In this document: piece by piece, positions 22,204 through 32,544 of the stretch | How positions within the stretch are numbered: the first letter of the stretch is position 1 | How the letters are laid out: every line of letters starts with the position of its first letter | Assembly (NCBI GenBank): GCA_010093485.1 | Contig: MU001502.1 | Location: forward strand, 578,057 to 642,056 | DNA from: Karstenula rhodostoma CBS 690.94 | Taxonomy: Eukaryota; Ascomycota; Dothideomycetes; Pleosporales; Didymosphaeriaceae | Reading direction: 5' to 3' | DNA: 64,000 bases | Notes under the pieces: generated by a model | The model's database searches: none | What the model was told of the DNA's origin: nothing | The model's input: the letters and a program-made list of their open reading frames with translations, nothing else | Made by a program: the position numbers and the translations under genes

Positions 22204-23926
22204 TTAGCCTACAACAGGCGCTATTCTCGCCTTCTCCTCGTACTGGTGGAACACCCTCGTGTTCTCCAGCGCCTCGAAATTGAACACATCAATCTGCGTG
22301 CTCGCAAATTTTCTCGCGGAAATCCCCTTCTCAAACAGCAGATCCAGCTCCGCGAACGTTCTCCCCTTCGGTTCCGGCAGCCTGAAATAAGTATAGATGA
22401 TGCAGAAAAAGCACAACCCTGCCCAGAAGAAACCAGTGTAGTTCCGCCAGTTCCAGTACTCCGGGTTAAGCATATACGGAGTCACCACGTTGGTGGCAAT
22501 GCCAACGATGTTGTACAAATTGCGGCCCAGGACGACCGTCTTAATCTGCAACCGGCGGGTAGACAGCTCCGCGACGAGCGAGTAGCACACGGTGCCGACG
22601 GTGAGCTGGTAGAACATGGCCCAGACAATCATGATAGACCCGGTTGCCAATGCGGCCGCCTTGCGGTGCGAATCGGGGACCAGACCGAGGAACCCCATAA
22701 CGAAGAGCATGGCGCAGAGCCCGCAGAGACCGCCGAGGTACAGCGTGCGTCGCCCGAGGCCGATTTTCATGAGCCACCACGCGCCAAAGACGCCAGCCAT
22801 GTTGATGCCGTACTGGCCCATTGCGAAGTCGTACGAGGTCGACGGCGGGAGACCAGCTTGTTGCAGGAAGTAGGAAGAGTACCCGGAGAAGGCATTTCCG
22901 CTGAGATTCTGGATCGCCCAGGCCATGCAGACGATCTCGGTGCGGCGCAGGTCCGTGCCGCGGAAACAGTCGAAGTAGCTGGCGCCCTGGGTGAATTTTT
23001 CCTCGAGGGCGGTCGTGTGGACCATCATGGCGATGGTTTCGTCGGCATTGAAGTCGGTTTCGCGGTTCAGGCTGGTAAGGCGGAGCAGAGATTTCTTGGC
23101 CTCGTCGATGCGCCCGTGGCGGACGAGCCACCAGGGGGACTCGGGGGCCAGCCAGACGCCGAGGAGGAGCGGGACCGGCCACATCCATTGCAAGGCGTAG
23201 GGGATGCGGTAGGACCATTCATCGTCGCGATCAATCATGGAGCGGATCACGCCGATGCCGATGACTTGACCCAGGCCCCAGCAGAAGTTGACGTATGTTG
23301 TGACTGTGAGATGTTAGCTCGTATATGGAGGATTTGGTAACTTTGTAACACTTACGGTAGCCACGAAGAGCGACGGGGCAGACCTCGGACGCATAGGTGA
23401 TGGTCAATGTCTGAAAGACGCCCCACGGGATTCCGCACAGGATCTCGCCCACCAACAAATGCTCCACCGTCTGTGCCGTGAAGAAAATGGACGTAAACGC
23501 AATAATCAGCGTCAAGCAGGCCATGACCGTGTACCTATATCCAAACCTCTCAGAGACATAGCCGTTGATCATCAACCCAATGATTTCTCCACAGGTAACG
23601 CCATTCTGCAACCCGGCCTGCCACGGAGCCGAAATCTCATAAGTGCCGTTCGGAAGCTGATGTCCATACTTTTTCTTAAACTGCGGAAATCCGAAGAAGT
23701 TGGAAAGCAGGCAAACATCGTAGCCTTCCATGGCAATGCACGTCGAGATGAGCAACGACCACCCCACCGCTTTCGGATACAGCTTGATACCCTGCCACAA
23801 GCTCATCGCATGCTCTTTCTCTGTCGCGAGCCGCGCATCGTTGACAACCCTATCCGCGGCCTTCCTGTGGTCGTCCGGGCGGCCCGCGACCGGCACGTCC
23901 GGCGGATGAATCTCGCTCTCGGCCAT
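22204..23926 (-). CDS. MFS sugar transporter, maltose/alpha-glucoside permease type
   Basis: Proton-linked sugar uptake at the plasma membrane. Exons 23926-23356 and 23303-22204 (52-bp intron) give 556 aa with 12 predicted spans. Typical sugar-porter marks are visible: GYVSERFGYRYTV after span 2, the PESPWWLVRHGR motif at the end of span 6, and PEPKGRTFAELDLLFE after span 12. The splice junction gives ALRGYLTTYVNFCWGLGQ, the usual MAL-type sequence. PWWLV rather than PRWL, and the ENLQ-less loop, fit the alpha-glucoside branch more than the hexose branch. The substrate is inferred only. Confidence 0.87.
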
Positions 23927-24431
23927 GGCTCTTCACACGGCGCAGACGCGGTCTTGTGCTATACACGGTGGGTCGGGATCCTGGTATCCAGGGCAGGGGG
24001 AGCGGGAACCTGGGGAATGGGACATGGTGAGGTTGCACTGCGCTTTTAAGGACTGTGTTAATTTCAAAAATTTGCGGGGTGAGCGTTCGGGACTGGGCTC
24101 GTGCGTACGGTACAACAAACTTTGGCGGTGAGGGGCGGCCGATTGGGCGACCGGCGCTGTCACCTTCCGCCTTCTGTGCTAGATCGCTGGAGGACTAGCG
24201 CGTGCGTCGCTTTCGACGGCTCGCCGGACGAGCAAACGCCACCGGGATGCTTTGCTTGTCCTCGGGACCGCGTGCGGCGTGGGAATGGGAATGGGAATGG
24301 GAATGGGCGGAATTGCAGACTGGTGGCATTCCACAGCAGAGGCGAGATCCAGCAACTCCACCGAGTCTACATGCAAGGTCCATCCATGGAGCTGCAGTGC
24401 TGCGGGCAACATGGGATATGTACAATAGCCA
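23927..24431. promoter_or_regulatory. promoter of the sugar transporter; 3' flank of the DHA2 transporter
   Basis: Both transporter genes are on the minus strand, so this 505-bp gap is the upstream region of the sugar permease. A GGGAAT hexamer is repeated four times at about 24281-24305. Confidence 0.5.
24281..24306. repeat. (GGGAAT)n hexanucleotide run
   Basis: About four perfect tandem copies, roughly 360 bp upstream of the sugar transporter start. Confidence 0.85.
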
Positions 24432-26255
24432 TCAAGGCACTTCAACAGGTACCTCTTTACTGCCCCTGGCCGATCCCCGTCCACTCGGCTTTTCATCCTG
24501 GCGAACCGGCTCGGACACGTCTTCGCTGCTCCTCTCCACCAAGCGTCCCTTATCTCCATGATGCCCCTGCGTACCAATCGTCAAAAACGGCACCAGGACT
24601 ACGCCCAAGGCACTCATGCCCGTCGCAAACCAGAAAGTCGAAACATAAGGTTCTATAGGATCCTTCGCGTAGTAGCCTGAAGTGGATGGATTCTGCTGCA
24701 CGGCGCCGAAGATAGCAGTCGCGATTCCGAAGCCCACGGCTTGGGAGAGACGGGTGAGCGTCTGCAGGAGCGAGCCTGCGATTGACTGCTTGTCCGGGGG
24801 CATCGACGACATGACGTACATCTACCGCTGTGAGCTTGAGTAGAAAAAGTATTCCGGGGTGACTTACGTTGGTGACCACGAATTGAAAGTCGGCGCCGAC
24901 GACAATGAGGCATAATCCTGGGAACGAAAACGCCCAGTAAGAGTCCCCCGACCGTTGCACAGCTATGAGCAGGAATGAGATGACATAGGCGAACGCGCCG
25001 ATGCCCATCAATAGTTTGTTGGACACTTTGTGCTGGATGAGTGCCGCTATGACGTTAACAAGCACACCGCACACGAACATCGGCAGCATGTGCACGCCAG
25101 TCATCAGTGCGTTGTACCCCGCGAATCTTTGGAACCAGAGGGAGAGCCAGAAAGTGACTACGGGGAAGCCAATGAAGCCTAGGGATACGATGGCGAGCAA
25201 CTGTATGACATTCAGCAAGTTTCAAACAACGGCGCTTAAATGATCTTACAAGAGAGAAGTCCCTGTCCTTCCAGATCCTCATATCGATCATTGCGTAGGG
25301 GTATCTGATCTCCCAGAAGATGAACGCGACGATCAGGAGCGCACCTAGGATGAGCAAAACAAGAACATAGGACGTCTTCCACCCATCCGGTGCATCGCCG
25401 CCAAGGCTACTCGCGTCAGCATTGTGTTGGCAATATAGCAACAGTGAACCTACGTTAGAGCTGCACAGAACATGCCGATTCCAAGAATCGTCATAAACGT
25501 CCCAGGCAGATCCAGTCGCTTCAGCGTCTCCCGATTCAACGGAACTTTCTTCGCATGGTCCGAAGGCACGAATACCGCCGCAAGAACGCTAATCACCAAG
25601 TACACAATCGCCAGCAGCCAAAACGCAGCTCTCCAACTAAACAGCTGGGTGGCGAGTCCGGAGAAGATGATACCGAAGACGAAACCCAGCGGATTTCCCG
25701 CGCTGAAGCAGCCAAATACCTTGTTCTTGCGCTGGGACGGTCTGTCGTAGATGGTGCCCAACATGCCTTGAGCAGAGGGTACAGCGGATGCGCTGAAAAT
25801 GCCTAGGATGCCGCACAAGATGTCCAGCGTGACTCCATCTTTCGAGAAGCCTGCGCCGAGGCAGATCACGGCGAAGAGGAACATGGAGCCGATGAACATG
25901 GTTTTTCGTCCGAACAGGTCGGCGATACTGCCAAAGAAGAGCAGCAAGGATCCAGAAGCTAAACTGGGGTGGGTCAGCCATGGCAGGTTTATGTGAATCT
26001 AAAAGGAAATTCTGCTTACGATGTCGCTGCATTCATCCACGTAATCTCGGCGTTCGACATGCTCAGATCCCTTCCCGCGAACGTCGAACAAACGGTCACA
26101 CTCCCCGACAAGAAGGACGCCATAGCGACCGCCATCGTGACCGAAATCACGAACAGGACCTCTTGCACATTCGAGCGAAAACACTCTGGGCGCGCATTCG
26201 GATCTCTGATTGGTTGCGGACTGGCATCGTCGGTTTTTGGCTCCTCGACAGCCAT
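24432..26255 (-). CDS. MFS multidrug exporter, DHA2 (14-span) family
   Basis: Drug:H+ antiporter-type efflux pump of the plasma membrane. Five exons, 26255-26020, 25963-25454, 25406-25250, 25200-24868 and 24821-24432, sum to 541 aa in frame. The N-terminal exon has the start of span 1; exon 2 has GSIADLFGRKTMFIGSMFL (motif A region) and GIFSASAVPSAQGMLGTIYD (motif C-like). Exon 3 gives LGGDAPDGWKTSYVL, typical of the DHA2 loop before span 7. The acceptor of exon 3 is ambiguous by one codon (TAG or the GAG three bases upstream). The tail is hydrophilic and charged. No regulator or biosynthetic cluster is adjacent, so a specific substrate cannot be named. Confidence 0.85.
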
Positions 26256-27014
26256 CTTGAAAGACCGCGGCTGGCCAACAGAGCCTCAGAACTGCGCGCC
26301 ACAAGCATTATATGGCCGGGGTTTGGATGACTCGCGGGGGAAAGGGTAAATGAGGTTAGCTGTAATTCGTCAGCGCGGAATGCGAGCCGCTATCGGAGGA
26401 TCCTCCTGCCTCGATGTAGGTACATGGGTGGGGCGTTCATGTACGCACGACGATGAATGTGGGGTTACAAACGATTTGTGTTCCCTCCAATAGCAATGCG
26501 GTGCCGGTACCTAACCGTTGATCCTTCGGCTATCTACTTATAACGCTCCGTTCTGTGTTACTATTGGGCGGCAGCCGCAGTCCATATTTTTGTCCATCAT
26601 TTTACGGGACACCACTTCGTGGTTCGTGTCAACAATCAGAAAAATCATGCGGAGCCGGTATGTATTCTGCTGTTTCAGCCCTTAGGAAGACAAATTGCGC
26701 ATTGGCAAAGCACATTGCCTTCTTGTCCCTCCTACTTCATTGATCCACCCGGCCTCTTAGTGATAATATACGATATAGGAGGACAACGCCATATCTGAAA
26801 CGATTCTATGCGACGGAGCCAGAAGCTCGGCACGTCGGTGATTTTTGTTCGCGGCATTTAGTATATGCTGTTAATATGTAAAACAGCACCGCAACCTCAA
26901 GTGGAAGAATCGCTGGGTGCTCGAAGGCTAACGTTGTATTCTTTCAACTCGCTATGTTGTACAGTATGGACATAATATTATGCAGAGGGGTATCATCTAG
27001 TCAGCGTACAGTTC
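26256..27014. other. intergenic region
   Basis: Upstream of the DHA2 exporter and downstream of the CYC2-like gene. AT-rich patches, no gene or repeat seen. Confidence 0.5.
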
Positions 27015-28049
27015 TCAAAGCTTGACGACTTGCCAATTTTTCAAGTCCATGTTCGCCAACACTCCGCCAAGCGGGCCTTGCACTTCTCGTCCATCTACCC
27101 ACAGCTTCTTGCCTGCCCAATACTCGACGAAGCCATCTGGCCCGGAGATTAAGATCAGTCGCGAGCCTTGTCCCTCTGACGATTCGGTATGTATTCGCTT
27201 GGCCACATCGCCAGGCTTGATAAAAGACCGCTCATCGTCGACGTAGTACTGTACATGGAGTCCTCTGGTCGCGGATTGACCTCGCTCTTTGAGTGCTTCT
27301 AGTTCCCGGACGATCAAGCCCTTGCTGACAACCTTCTGTGTGCCTACAGGCAGAGCTTGGTTAGAATCCTGCCCCAGACCCAGAAGGTTTCTCCACCACG
27401 ATGGTTGTTGCCCGCTTGTATCGAACAGTGCCTCGTCGCCGAAACCGCCCTCGCATTCTTCTCTTCGTCTGTTCGCCCATAAGAGGTGCATCCTACTCCC
27501 TGTCGACCTGCTCAATGCCTCTGCGACCTGCATCGCGGGCGCTATACCTGTGCCGCCCGCCAGAAATAGGACCTCGTTGACGTCCGGAGGCAGTTCGTAC
27601 TCCACGGTAGGCCCGCGCAGCTCTATCGTCGACCCTGCCAGAAGCCGATGCAGGTATGTAGACATCTCCCCGCCCGTCTCTTGCCTTATCAAGAACCGCA
27701 AACTGTGCCCATCCTCATCGTCCGACTCGTTTGGCTTGCTCGGAAGCGGAGTATATGCCCTCGCGATCTGGAGTTGCGGCTGCTTGGCCTGTACACTCCA
27801 TACGCCCCGTCTCCGAGCTTCCTTGACACTGTCTGGCTCTGGTACGCCGAATCCATCGTGTAGAGTGAATATTGCGTTCGTGGAAGAAACGGACTGTTTA
27901 TCGACGAGGATGTAGGGCGCAAAGTCGTGCGGATGTAACGACGCGTTGAGGGACTCGGGTTTCAGGAAGCGGTACGCTGCTACGCCTGCTCCGGCTGCGG
28001 CACATATGTACAAGGGACGAGGGCCCTTTATGCGAGAAAATCGAGACAT
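27015..28049 (-). CDS. cyc2: FAD/NAD(P)-binding oxidoreductase, Cyc2-like mitochondrial protein
   Basis: Ferredoxin-reductase-fold flavoprotein. Yeast Cyc2 sits on the mitochondrial inner membrane and helps attach haem to cytochrome c. Single exon, 344 aa from the first ATG; the frame opens 10 codons earlier but without ATG. A basic N-terminus (SRFSRIKGPRPLY) and a short span (ICAAAGAGVAAYRFL, about 15-30) fit mitochondrial anchoring. The FAD site is ARAYTPLPS; the NAD(P) site is VLFLAGGTGIAPAMQVA with LLWANRRREE, then ISGPDGFVEYWAG near the C-terminus. Other cytochrome b5 reductase-like proteins remain possible, but the acidic insert after the FAD motif (SKPNESDDEDG) matches fungal Cyc2-like proteins. 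Confidence 0.8.
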   Translation of the reverse strand: MSRFSRIKGPRPLYICAAAGAGVAAYRFLKPESLNASLHPHDFAPYILVDKQSVSSTNAIFTLHDGFGVPEPDSVKEARRRGVWSVQAKQPQLQIARAYTPLPSKPNESDDEDGHSLRFLIRQETGGEMSTYLHRLLAGSTIELRGPTVEYELPPDVNEVLFLAGGTGIAPAMQVAEALSRSTGSRMHLLWANRRREECEGGFGDEALFDTSGQQPSWWRNLLGLGQDSNQALPVGTQKVVSKGLIVRELEALKERGQSATRGLHVQYYVDDERSFIKPGDVAKRIHTESSEGQGSRLILISGPDGFVEYWAGKKLWVDGREVQGPLGGVLANMDLKNWQVVKL

Positions 28050-28844
28050 GGGGCGATCAATTGCAAAAGGCGGGCTCAAACCATTGGAAGGCTAGGAAGT
28101 TCGGAAAGATTTCAAGATCGGAACGAAAAACGACCATCACTGATTGAGACTAGCTCTCAATGTCGCGTTAGCACGTGACTCGTCCCCGTCCACCGGTGCG
28201 AGACTCGCCTTCGATCCTCCTTTTGATTTGTATACCTAGTGATAGCTTGCCTCGTGCAACACAATGAGTCTGAAGACAACGTCATCGAATCGTTAGTTCC
28301 AGCCTTGTCAATCGGTTTGGAGTGTAAGCACAGCAGACCATCCAGGCTTTGGTGCAACATTCCTTTTTCGCTCCGCAAGAGTGCAAGGCGTTTCTCCGCA
28401 ACAGCCGCTTTCCTTCCCAAGCCATCAATTAACGGTAGAGGATGCATTCGCAGAGGCTCAGTGGGCTGCACTCAAGACGTTAGAGTATTCACAATCCACC
28501 AGGTACGATCACATAGAAAACGACAGAAGAAGGACATTCTTTGCTCCGCGGACAACCTACCAATCAAAGAGGCTTTCAAAAAGAGTTCCTGGGTGTCGGG
28601 GAATATGTGGACGCCAAGTATACCGTTTTCCATGGCGTTTTCTACAAGTTGCATAAGCTTGAAAACTACCTTCCTAATACAGCAATGATCATACATATGA
28701 CACCAGATCTCCACGATGTCGCGATATACCACTTTTCGCACTATTCATGCACGTACAAGGGAAAATGGGAAGTGTAGTGAGCGCATATAAATATCCAGCT
28801 TGTCATTCAAACATGGGAAGACTATCCCTCATCCCCCTTCCACC
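28050..28844. promoter_or_regulatory. divergent promoter region of CYC2-like and S51 peptidase genes
   Basis: About 0.8 kb. A 149-codon frame at 28239-28688 has no recognisable domain and an erratic composition, so I treat it as chance. A TATA element precedes the peptidase gene. Confidence 0.45.
28786..28793 (+). promoter_or_regulatory. TATA box of the S51 peptidase gene
   Basis: TATAAATA, 52 bp upstream of the ATG at 28845, within a fungal-style short leader. Confidence 0.5.
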
Positions 28845-29738
28845 ATGCGTCTCACCAGCATACTCTCCGCCGCTCTGGCGGCTACCACAACACTAGCTTT
28901 CCCAACCGCGAAACCCACATCATACAACACAAACTCAACCGTCGGCCCAGAAAAAGGGCATCTTGTCATCGTTGGCGGTAATCTCAAGAGCGAGTCCATC
29001 TACCAGCGCATCATCTCCCTAGCCGGTGGCTACAACGCTTCCATCGTCGTTGTTCCCACCGCAGGTGGAGACCCTTCTTACGACCAAAACTTTACTACAG
29101 CGGTTGCCTTCCGAGAGCTCGGCGCCACCAACGTGACCGTACTGCACACCTACGACCCCGCCGTTGCCAACACGGATGAGTTCATCGCACCGCTCAAGAG
29201 CGCCAACGCTGTATTCTTTGGTGGAGGCCGCCAATGGAGGATTGTTGATGCTTACGCTGGCACCAAGACGGAAACGGCTTTCAACGAGATTCTCGATCGC
29301 GGAGGTGTAATCAGCGGATCATCCGCCGGCGCTTCTATTATTGGGTCTTTCCTTGCTCGTGGCGACACGTCTGGCAATGACATCCTGGTTGGCGACCATA
29401 CTGTTGGGTTTGGATACCTCAAGAACGCTGCGATTGATCAGCACGTACTCGTTAGGAACAGGCACTTTGATATGTTCCAGATTCTGGAGGTGCAGCCCGA
29501 GCTCTTGGGTATTGCGATCGACGAGGATACTGCTGTGGTTGTGCATGGGGATGATGCGGAAATCATTGGGAGTACGTATGCTTTGATCTATGATGGAGGT
29601 TTTTGGTCGAGGGACGGGAGTGGTGGAAAGTATGACTTGCCAGAGAAGAAGTTCTACTTTTTGAAGGCGGGCGATAAGTACGATTTGGGAGCAAGGAAGG
29701 TTGTTGAGACAGCAGCTGCAGGTGGAGATGAGCTGTGA
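28845..29738 (+). CDS. secreted peptidase family S51 (cyanophycinase-like) protein
   Basis: Single exon, 297 aa. A signal peptide is clear: MRLTSILSAALAATTTLAFP. The mature part begins like S51 proteins (GHLVIVGGNLKSESIYQRII) and has the nucleophile elbow GVISGSSAGASIIG (Ser of SSAGA), FFGGGRQWRIVDAY and the His region DQHVLVRNRHFDMFQIL. Family members cleave beta-aspartyl or cyanophycin-like peptides, or alpha-aspartyl dipeptides. Several NxT/NxS sites fit a secreted glycoprotein. The natural substrate of fungal members is not known to me. Confidence 0.85.
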   Translation: MRLTSILSAALAATTTLAFPTAKPTSYNTNSTVGPEKGHLVIVGGNLKSESIYQRIISLAGGYNASIVVVPTAGGDPSYDQNFTTAVAFRELGATNVTVLHTYDPAVANTDEFIAPLKSANAVFFGGGRQWRIVDAYAGTKTETAFNEILDRGGVISGSSAGASIIGSFLARGDTSGNDILVGDHTVGFGYLKNAAIDQHVLVRNRHFDMFQILEVQPELLGIAIDEDTAVVVHGDDAEIIGSTYALIYDGGFWSRDGSGGKYDLPEKKFYFLKAGDKYDLGARKVVETAAAGGDEL

Positions 29739-29941
29739 GTAAGTGCAATAATTTTGAGAGAGCATTGGTAACAAGTAATGAACTGATTGACGTCTATCGG
29801 GTGGAGCAGCTAAAAAGTGCACAACGTAGTGCGAAAAGGGGATGCCGAAGTAACCTACAGATCCTGCTGAGGCTTCAAAGTTCTCAAAATTGCGGAACGC
29901 GCTGTGGCAAGTACATATGATACTAATGTCCAGTTTGACTA

Positions 29942-30469
29942 TCATACTTCTTTGGTCGTGTTCGCAGTGTGTTTACCCTTGCTGATGTTTGCGGTTGAAG
30001 TCTCATTGAGAGGATCTCCACAACGTAAATATCCACTCCGGAGATATCCGTTGCTAGAATACCCACTGCGAGGAGATCCACCGCGAGAAGTCCCACTGCC
30101 AGGACTGAAAGTCCCGTAACCTAGGGAAGGTGGAGACCTCATGGTAAAGATCGTGAGGTGCTCCCTGAGTCGTTTATGGACATAGTCCTCCATCTCTTCT
30201 CGCTGCTGCTTTATAAACTGGAGGTCTACATTGCGAGAATGGTCGATCTTGCTCTCGACCCAGTGTCGCAGTTGTGACATTTCTGCTCGAGTTGCTTGCT
30301 CATGCTGACCCTCAATATCCTCATCGTTGTGAGCTGAGACTTTTTCGATGTACAGACTTGCGAAGAATGTGCCAATCAACAAAACCATGCCGCTGAAGCC
30401 AATGATGGCCAAGATAAAGAAGAGCTCATCGTTGTTTTGCGAGCCAAGATAATTGTCTATAAGTTCCAT
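29942..30469 (-). CDS. single-pass membrane protein with pentapeptide-repeat tail, unknown function
   Basis: 175 aa, single exon. N-terminus MELIDNYLGSQNNDELF, one span (FILAIIGFSGMVLLIGTFFASLY, about 17-39), then a charged helical or coiled region (EGQHEQATRAEMSQLRHWVE onward, to about 110). The tail carries six degenerate pentapeptides, SGTSR-GGSPR-SGYSS-NGYLR and two more, encoded by 15-bp DNA repeats at 30012-30101. I recognise no family. The topology resembles small fungal membrane adaptors, but that is inference. It is divergent from another repeat-tailed single-span protein. Confidence 0.6.
   Translation of the reverse strand: MELIDNYLGSQNNDELFFILAIIGFSGMVLLIGTFFASLYIEKVSAHNDEDIEGQHEQATRAEMSQLRHWVESKIDHSRNVDLQFIKQQREEMEDYVHKRLREHLTIFTMRSPPSLGYGTFSPGSGTSRGGSPRSGYSSNGYLRSGYLRCGDPLNETSTANISKGKHTANTTKEV
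30012..30101 (-). repeat. 15-bp tandem repeats within a coding region
   Basis: Six degenerate units of 15 bp (plus-strand consensus near GAATATCCACTGCGA), in frame, each encoding one pentapeptide of the neighbouring membrane protein's tail. Confidence 0.75.
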
Positions 30470-31032
30470 GTTTACTTGCTTGTCACATCGGCGATGCTAG
30501 GGGTAACACTGTATATAGTGAGGAGCTTGAGTGGCACAATGTTGGGAGTTATGTTCATTCTCATACAATGACACAAAACACAAGTACACAATAACGACAA
30601 ACAAACTAGTAGCGGAACTAGCTCTTTGGCTCTGTCTCAAATTCTCAGAGGAAGAATATTTTAGTTTCGAGCATTGATGAAGTCGAAGGGGCCCTGTATC
30701 CTTGGTGTACATGTCTCAAATACGCCAAAAGAGCCCCGAGAAGGTTTCGAGCTCGAAAAATGACCTCAAACCACTGGAAACAAAATGAAGATGTGAAAAA
30801 ACACTACTAGTATTGTGAGTCAGCTTGGTGGTCTACACTCCAGACGCGTGGATGGGTTTCACTCCATATGCAGTACAGGGCTGCATTGTTGGGGCACTCG
30901 AGACCGTGAACTCATGACAACCTTCAAACTTTCCCTATAATTACTCTCTTACAATATGGGGCCTACGCTTCTACTTCCCCGCGCAATCCACCTTTGTTGC
31001 GCATCTTGACTGCCAACTTGACAGCCAGCACC
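30470..31032. promoter_or_regulatory. divergent promoter region between two membrane-protein genes
   Basis: 563 bp, AT-rich, no gene seen. It serves the minus-strand gene ending at 30469 and the plus-strand gene starting at 31033. Confidence 0.5.
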
Positions 31033-31953
31033 ATGGGCGCAGTCCTGTCGAGTCTCATTTTTGTCATTGTCGGTGTAACAATTGCTTTATATCTACATTA
31101 TCTGAGGCACTACAATAACAAATCTGGAGTTAGCGGCGTCTACTCCCCCAACACCCGCGAGTATCTACCCGGCATGGACGCCAATCTCGCAGCAAATTAC
31201 CGACGAAGCAAATACGCAACCCTCGCAAACCTCACTCCCCAAGAGCAACAGGAGCGCTCGAAACTCCAGGATGTTCGAGATCACCCAAGTGCATACTACA
31301 GGGACGCGCCGACCATGGACCGCGGCATTCGATTCGGAGTGCCCAGCATGGGCTTTCGCACTGGAGCCCACCAGACAATGGGCGACCAATCTGCTGTGCT
31401 GGGAACATGGGACCATCGAGCGACGCGGCCAGAATCGCTCAGTCACCGCGATTCTGTAGATTGGGGGAGTGGACCTTCTTTCAGTAACCTACGTATTGAA
31501 GACCAGAACTCATCGGCTGGCCATACAGATACTCGTGCCGCACAATCCCCATACCCCCCTGGCATGCAAGTCGGCGGCGATCGGGTGGACTATGACATGG
31601 GACGGCTACAACTGGACGATCTTTGTTCTCCCCACAGTGTTCGCCATCGTTCGCAAGCCTCCTCACCTGGGATGGTTGATCCCGTCCAAGATGCCAACCG
31701 CGCTTTCGCGAACCTTCGCGTGAACGATCAGGATTCTTCCGCTACGAATAGAACTCACCATCACTCGCAAGATTTCCCACCTGGCATGAACAATCCAGTT
31801 CAAAGTGCCAACCAGGCTTTTGCGAACCTACGGATTGATGGTCAGGAACCACCCACTGCCAACGTGGCCAACACAGTCGACAATGGGAACCCGCATCTTC
31901 CAGGCATGGGTTACCGACATGTTTTCATTCCTCGTGGTGGAGAGGATATGTGA
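31033..31953 (+). CDS. single-pass membrane protein with repeated NLR-motif tail, unknown function
   Basis: 306 aa, single exon, using the ATG at 31033 (the frame extends upstream without ATG). One N-terminal span (VLSSLIFVIVGVTIALYLHYL, about 4-24) is followed by a long polar tail. Three copies of a motif, SFSNLRIEDQNSSA, AFANLRVNDQDSSA and AFANLRIDGQEPPT (about residues 150-275), alternate with PPGM-containing blocks (YPPGMQ, SSPGMVDPVQDANR, FPPGMNNPVQSANQ). The family is unrecognised; composition suggests a disordered cytoplasmic tail. Codon use looks normal for the window. Confidence 0.6.
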   Translation: MGAVLSSLIFVIVGVTIALYLHYLRHYNNKSGVSGVYSPNTREYLPGMDANLAANYRRSKYATLANLTPQEQQERSKLQDVRDHPSAYYRDAPTMDRGIRFGVPSMGFRTGAHQTMGDQSAVLGTWDHRATRPESLSHRDSVDWGSGPSFSNLRIEDQNSSAGHTDTRAAQSPYPPGMQVGGDRVDYDMGRLQLDDLCSPHSVRHRSQASSPGMVDPVQDANRAFANLRVNDQDSSATNRTHHHSQDFPPGMNNPVQSANQAFANLRIDGQEPPTANVANTVDNGNPHLPGMGYRHVFIPRGGEDM

Positions 31954-32544
31954 AAACTCGATGATGGGCGTGTTTTGATGTGAGACAGCAGGTGCAGGGA
32001 GGATACGCGCGCGTGTCGCCCTGTAGAACTGATGCGTAAATTCTCATGTCGCGTTCGTTCCGTTTGCAGACTTGACGAAAGATTTGTTTGTTGCTTGTCC
32101 ATATCAACAACTGTGAGTAGCTGGACAATAATAAGAGAAGATGGAACATCATGATGAGGATTCTATACGCCGTGAAACAATGTATGCGGATCATGTAAGT
32201 CTAATTAATGTATATGTGCAAGGCGAGAAAAAGACACGTGAACACACATCTTGGGTTGTTTATGCGCGTTGCTTGTTGGTTTGAAGGCGGACATGAGCGC
32301 AGACACAACGGGTTAGATAAAAATGAGAGGTCACTGAGAATATATTATACTGGAAGAATCGGCCAAGGTGATGTCGTGTTTGAAGACTCCCAATGGTCGA
32401 ATAACGGGGCTGCACATGTATAGGAACGGTCTATGAATTTCTTTGCTTGCAACACGGTACGTTCCCTGATGATACAGAGCAGGGCCCAGGCGAGCTTTTA
32501 GGAGCTCTACTTCCCTGGCGTAGCCCCATGATCGGTCTTCTCAC
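31954..32544. other. intergenic region
   Basis: 3' flanks of convergent genes. No coding or repeat signal seen. Confidence 0.5.

Noticed and set aside
22246..23340. 364-codon plus-strand frame opposite the sugar transporter
   Set aside because: It is antisense to a well-supported transporter exon and has no domain.
22204..26255. Two transporters near an O-methyltransferase as a secondary-metabolite cluster
   Set aside because: There is no PKS, NRPS, terpene or P450 core gene and no pathway regulator in the window; neighbours are housekeeping genes.
28239..28688. 149-codon plus-strand frame between CYC2-like and S51 genes
   Set aside because: No domain or signal, poor composition; sits in a divergent promoter.
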